Shown: one piece after another, positions 5,852-7,764 of the stretch
Layout of the letters: every line of letters begins with the position of its first letter
Numbering within the stretch: the first letter of the stretch is position 1
NCBI GenBank assembly: GCA_900757795.1
Contig: CAAEPE010000026.1
Location: forward strand, 1 to 7,764
Direction: 5' to 3'
DNA: 7,764 nucleotides
Source of the DNA: an uncultured Phascolarctobacterium sp.
GTDB taxonomy: Bacteria; Bacillota; Negativicutes; Acidaminococcales; Acidaminococcaceae
Notes under the pieces: model-generated
Database searches by the model: none
The model's input: the letters and a program-made list of their open reading frames with translations, nothing else
Told to the model about the DNA's origin: nothing
Made by a program: the position numbers and the translations under genes

Positions 5852-7494
5852 CAGGAAAAATTTTTCGCTCCATTATGGCGGCTACGGTATCTGCTTTAAT
5901 AGCCTGCGCCTTAATTATTATGGGCTGCCTGTATAATTATTTTGAAGATGTGCAGAGCAGGCAGTTAGCAGACGAGCTTACTTTTGCAGTAAACGGCGTA
6001 GAAAAATTTGGTAAGCCGTATTTAGCTTCTTTGGCTAAAGGCGCTTCGCGTCTGACATGGATTGGCGCTGACGGCTCCGTTTTATATGATACCGAGGCCG
6101 ATCCGCAGAGAATGGCAAATCACGCCCAAAGAGAAGAAGTGCGTCAGGCCTTGCTTGTCGGCGAGGGCAAAAGCTATCGTTATTCGGAAACTCTTTGGGA
6201 AAAAAATATATATTGTGCCAAACGCTTAACGGACGGCTCCGTGCTGCGTATTTCTGTTAATACCGCCGGCATAGGCGCTTTGGCGTTGGGAATGCTGCAG
6301 CCAATCATTGCTGTTGTTGTGCTGATTATTATTTTAGCGTTTTTGCTGGCTAAACGCTTGGCCAAAAAAATTGTGGAGCCGCTTAATCAGCTTGATCTTG
6401 ATAATCCCTTAGAAAATAAAACCTATGATGAAATAGTGCCGCTATTGACGCGCATAAATAAACAACGGCAGCAAATTGATTTGCAGCTGCGTCAGCTTAG
6501 ACAAAAGAGCGATGAGTTTATGCAGATTATTGACAGTATGAACGAGGGTCTTGTGCTGCTGAATAGCGATTGCGTTATCATCAGTATCAATAAATCGGCT
6601 AAAAATATATTTCATGCAGAAACGCAGCAGACAGTGGGACATAATTTTCTTACAGTGGAGCGCAGTCCGGAAGTTACCGAAGCTACCAATCGCGCTTTGC
6701 AGGAAGGTCACAGCGAAATTTGTCTTGAGCGCAACGGAAGAAAATATCAAATAGATATCAGCAGTATTGAGTTTGAAAAAACTAATATCGGCGTTGTGCT
6801 GCTGGCGTTTGATATTACCGAAAAAAGTAATGCTGAACGTGTTCGGCGTGAATTTACTGCTAATGTGTCGCATGAGCTGCGTACTCCGCTGACAGCAATT
6901 CTTGGCAGCGCTGAAATGATTGAGGGAGGCATGGTAAAAGCTGATGATCTTCCCAGATTTGTAGGACATATTCATAATGAAGCTGCAAGGCTTTTGGCGC
7001 TGCTTGAAGATATTATACGTTTATCTCAGCTCGACGAAGGCTTGGAACTGGCTGAAGAAACGGTTGACCTTGCTGTAATTAGCAAAGAGGCTGTTGAAGT
7101 TTTGCGCGAAAAGGCTGAGCGGCATAACGTGCAGTTAAATCTGCAAACAGAGACGTGCGTATTACGCGGCGCTTCCAGACTTTTTTATGAGATTGTATAT
7201 AATTTAGTGGAAAATGCAATTAAATATAATGTGGACGGCGGCAGCGTGAGCATAGCTGTTACAAGTAAAGGCGTTTTGACAGTAACCGATACCGGCATTG
7301 GCATTGCGGAAGAACATTTGGATAGAGTTTTTGAAAGATTTTATCGTGTTGATAAGAGCCATTCTAAAGCAACCGGCGGCACCGGCTTGGGCCTTTCTAT
7401 TGTAAAGCATGCAGCTATTTATCTTGGCGCAGCGATTAGTCTGCAAAGCAAGGTTGGCGAGGGAACCAATATAAAAGTAACGTTTAAAAAATAG
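5848..7494 (+). CDS. phoR: PhoR-type sensor histidine kinase
   Basis: 548 aa membrane kinase, the partner of the upstream regulator. In order it has a membrane segment (about 8-30), an external region of about 110 residues, a second membrane segment (about 147-168), a short HAMP-like linker running into a predicted coiled coil (about 170-222), a PAS domain (about 223-325), a dimerisation/phosphoacceptor domain with SHELRTPL (His342), and an ATPase domain with N-box NLVENAIKYN (452-461), DTGIGI (481-486) and GGTGLGLSIVKH (510-521). This order is that of Gram-positive PhoR. The ATG overlaps the regulator's stop, with GGAGG (5836-5840) 7 nt upstream. It phosphorylates the regulator at low phosphate and is held off by PhoU-Pst when phosphate is sufficient; this is family knowledge. 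Confidence 0.95.
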   Translation: MTGKIFRSIMAATVSALIACALIIMGCLYNYFEDVQSRQLADELTFAVNGVEKFGKPYLASLAKGASRLTWIGADGSVLYDTEADPQRMANHAQREEVRQALLVGEGKSYRYSETLWEKNIYCAKRLTDGSVLRISVNTAGIGALALGMLQPIIAVVVLIIILAFLLAKRLAKKIVEPLNQLDLDNPLENKTYDEIVPLLTRINKQRQQIDLQLRQLRQKSDEFMQIIDSMNEGLVLLNSDCVIISINKSAKNIFHAETQQTVGHNFLTVERSPEVTEATNRALQEGHSEICLERNGRKYQIDISSIEFEKTNIGVVLLAFDITEKSNAERVRREFTANVSHELRTPLTAILGSAEMIEGGMVKADDLPRFVGHIHNEAARLLALLEDIIRLSQLDEGLELAEETVDLAVISKEAVEVLREKAERHNVQLNLQTETCVLRGASRLFYEIVYNLVENAIKYNVDGGSVSIAVTSKGVLTVTDTGIGIAEEHLDRVFERFYRVDKSHSKATGGTGLGLSIVKHAAIYLGAAISLQSKVGEGTNIKVTFKK

Positions 7495-7521
7495 TGATTG
7501 CCGCTAAAATATTAAATTAGT

Positions 7522-7559
7522 AAAGACCGATAAATTCTTGCGGGATTTGTCGGTCTTTT
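7522..7559 (+). terminator. Intrinsic terminator after phoR
   Basis: Positions 7522-7537 pair with 7543-7558 over 16 bp, counting two G-U pairs, around the loop TTGCG. The foot of the stem is AAAGACCGA/TCGGTCTTT and a short T4 run ends at 7559. It lies 28 nt after the phoR stop and marks the operon end. On the other strand the hairpin is also followed by some T residues, so it may act both ways. Confidence 0.82.
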
Positions 7560-7593
7560 GTTACATCTGTGTATGTTACTTTGCCATGGGATG

Positions 7594-7602
7594 TGGTATA
7601 AT
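7594..7602 (+). promoter_or_regulatory. Extended -10 promoter for the right-edge gene
   Basis: TGG-TATAAT (7594-7602) is a perfect extended -10 element. The -35 is weak: TGTTAC (7574-7579) sits at 17-nt spacing. Start near 7609 would give a leader of about 115 nt before the GTG at 7724. Its place right after the operon terminator supports a new transcription unit. Confidence 0.6.
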
Positions 7603-7610
7603 GTGAATAC

Positions 7611-7645
7611 TTAGCGATTGCGGAGCCGCAGGCGAACGCAGAGTT
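7611..7645. repeat. Short GC-rich inverted repeat in the leader of the right-edge gene
   Basis: TGCGGAGCCGCA (7619-7630) is self-complementary apart from its centre and would form a small hairpin. GCG at its left and CGC at its right (7614-7616 and 7637-7639) could extend it. It is more GC-rich than its surroundings. It may be an extragenic repeat; a single copy here cannot prove that. Confidence 0.25.
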
Positions 7646-7668
7646 TAGTAGAACATATACCCTTGCGG

Positions 7669-7674
7669 TATAAT
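7669..7674 (+). promoter_or_regulatory. Second TATAAT element ahead of the right-edge gene
   Basis: The octamer GGTATAAT at 7667-7674 repeats the one at 7595-7602. No good -35 hexamer lies at 16-18 nt spacing, so this is weaker than the upstream promoter. Initiation near 7681 would give a leader of about 43 nt. Confidence 0.3.
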
Positions 7675-7723
7675 ATTCTATATGATTATAAAGAAACTTG
7701 AGCATAGAAAGGATTTGATTGCT

Positions 7724-7764
7724 GTGACTACTGTGAAAGAATTACAAAAAAAGCTCACGTGGGA
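7724..7764 (+). CDS. 5' end of a gene, possibly HprK/DRTGG-like (partial)
   Basis: GTG at 7724 is preceded by AGAAAGGA (7706-7713), 10 nt upstream, and opens a frame reading MTTVKELQKKLTW to the window edge. An in-frame ATG at 7682 would add 14 residues but lacks a comparable ribosome binding site and lies at the probable start of the second promoter. The TVKEL...KL opening resembles the N-terminus of HPr kinase/phosphorylase and DRTGG-domain proteins. Thirteen residues are far too few to assign function. Confidence 0.45.
   Translation, partial: MTTVKELQKKLTW

Noticed and set aside
6442..6975. Minus-strand open frame of 177 codons opposite phoR.
   Set aside because: It is antisense to the intact PAS and phosphoacceptor region of phoR, with no independent start signals or recognisable domain.
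7581..7602. TTGCCA (7581-7586) as the -35 for TATAAT at 7597.
   Set aside because: The spacer would be only 10 nt; the extended -10 motif is the better explanation.
7517..7705. Minus-strand open frame of 62 codons after phoR.
   Set aside because: It runs through the phoR terminator hairpin and the + strand promoter elements, and nothing supports it as a gene.

Overview
The window carries a complete phosphate-uptake and phosphate-sensing operon, pstS-pstC-pstA-pstB-phoU-phoB(phoP)-phoR, on the + strand (about 1183-7494). A structured non-coding region of about 1.1 kb precedes it. The last few codons of an unidentified gene lie at the left edge and the first codons of another at the right edge. 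The short lipoprotein PstS, strong AGGAGG-type ribosome binding sites, GTG/TTG starts, moderately AT-rich composition and a response regulator beginning MIWCVEDD point to Bacillota. A Negativicutes or Clostridia origin is a guess from gene style, not shown by any marker gene.

Layout. 1-50 is the end of a + strand gene, followed by a strong intrinsic terminator (62-98). 100-615 has no convincing gene but is dense in inverted repeats. It holds a 10-bp perfect hairpin (110-135), a two-part stem-loop (184-244), an imperfect palindrome of about 186 bp (323-508), another hairpin (515-562) and an intrinsic terminator (585-615). A consensus-like promoter (TTGACA-N18-TATAAT, 313-342) fires into the palindrome, so this block may be a small-RNA gene of about 265 nt, or a MITE-like mobile palindrome beside a terminator. 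616-1076 is AT-rich, with an orphan Shine-Dalgarno sequence overlapping a perfect palindrome (833-858), a six-residue mini-ORF (884-904) and a nested terminator-like hairpin (934-1017). 1077-1132 looks like the Pho-regulated promoter: TTTGACA, TTTTACA and TTTTACA heptamers spaced by 11 and 23 bp, then a -10-like TATCAT.

Function. PstS captures phosphate outside the membrane, PstC and PstA form the channel, and PstB drives it with ATP. PhoU links transporter state to the sensor kinase PhoR, which phosphorylates the PhoB/PhoP-type regulator. That regulator is expected to bind the heptamer repeats upstream of pstS, closing an autoregulatory loop within one transcript. From pstC onward every junction is a 1-4 nt overlap or a 2-nt gap, so translation is probably coupled. 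pstS is separated from pstC by 50 nt holding a small hairpin, which could let PstS be made in excess.

Downstream of phoR there is a terminator (7522-7559), an extended -10 promoter (7594-7602), a second TATAAT (7669-7674) and the start of another gene (7724 onward).
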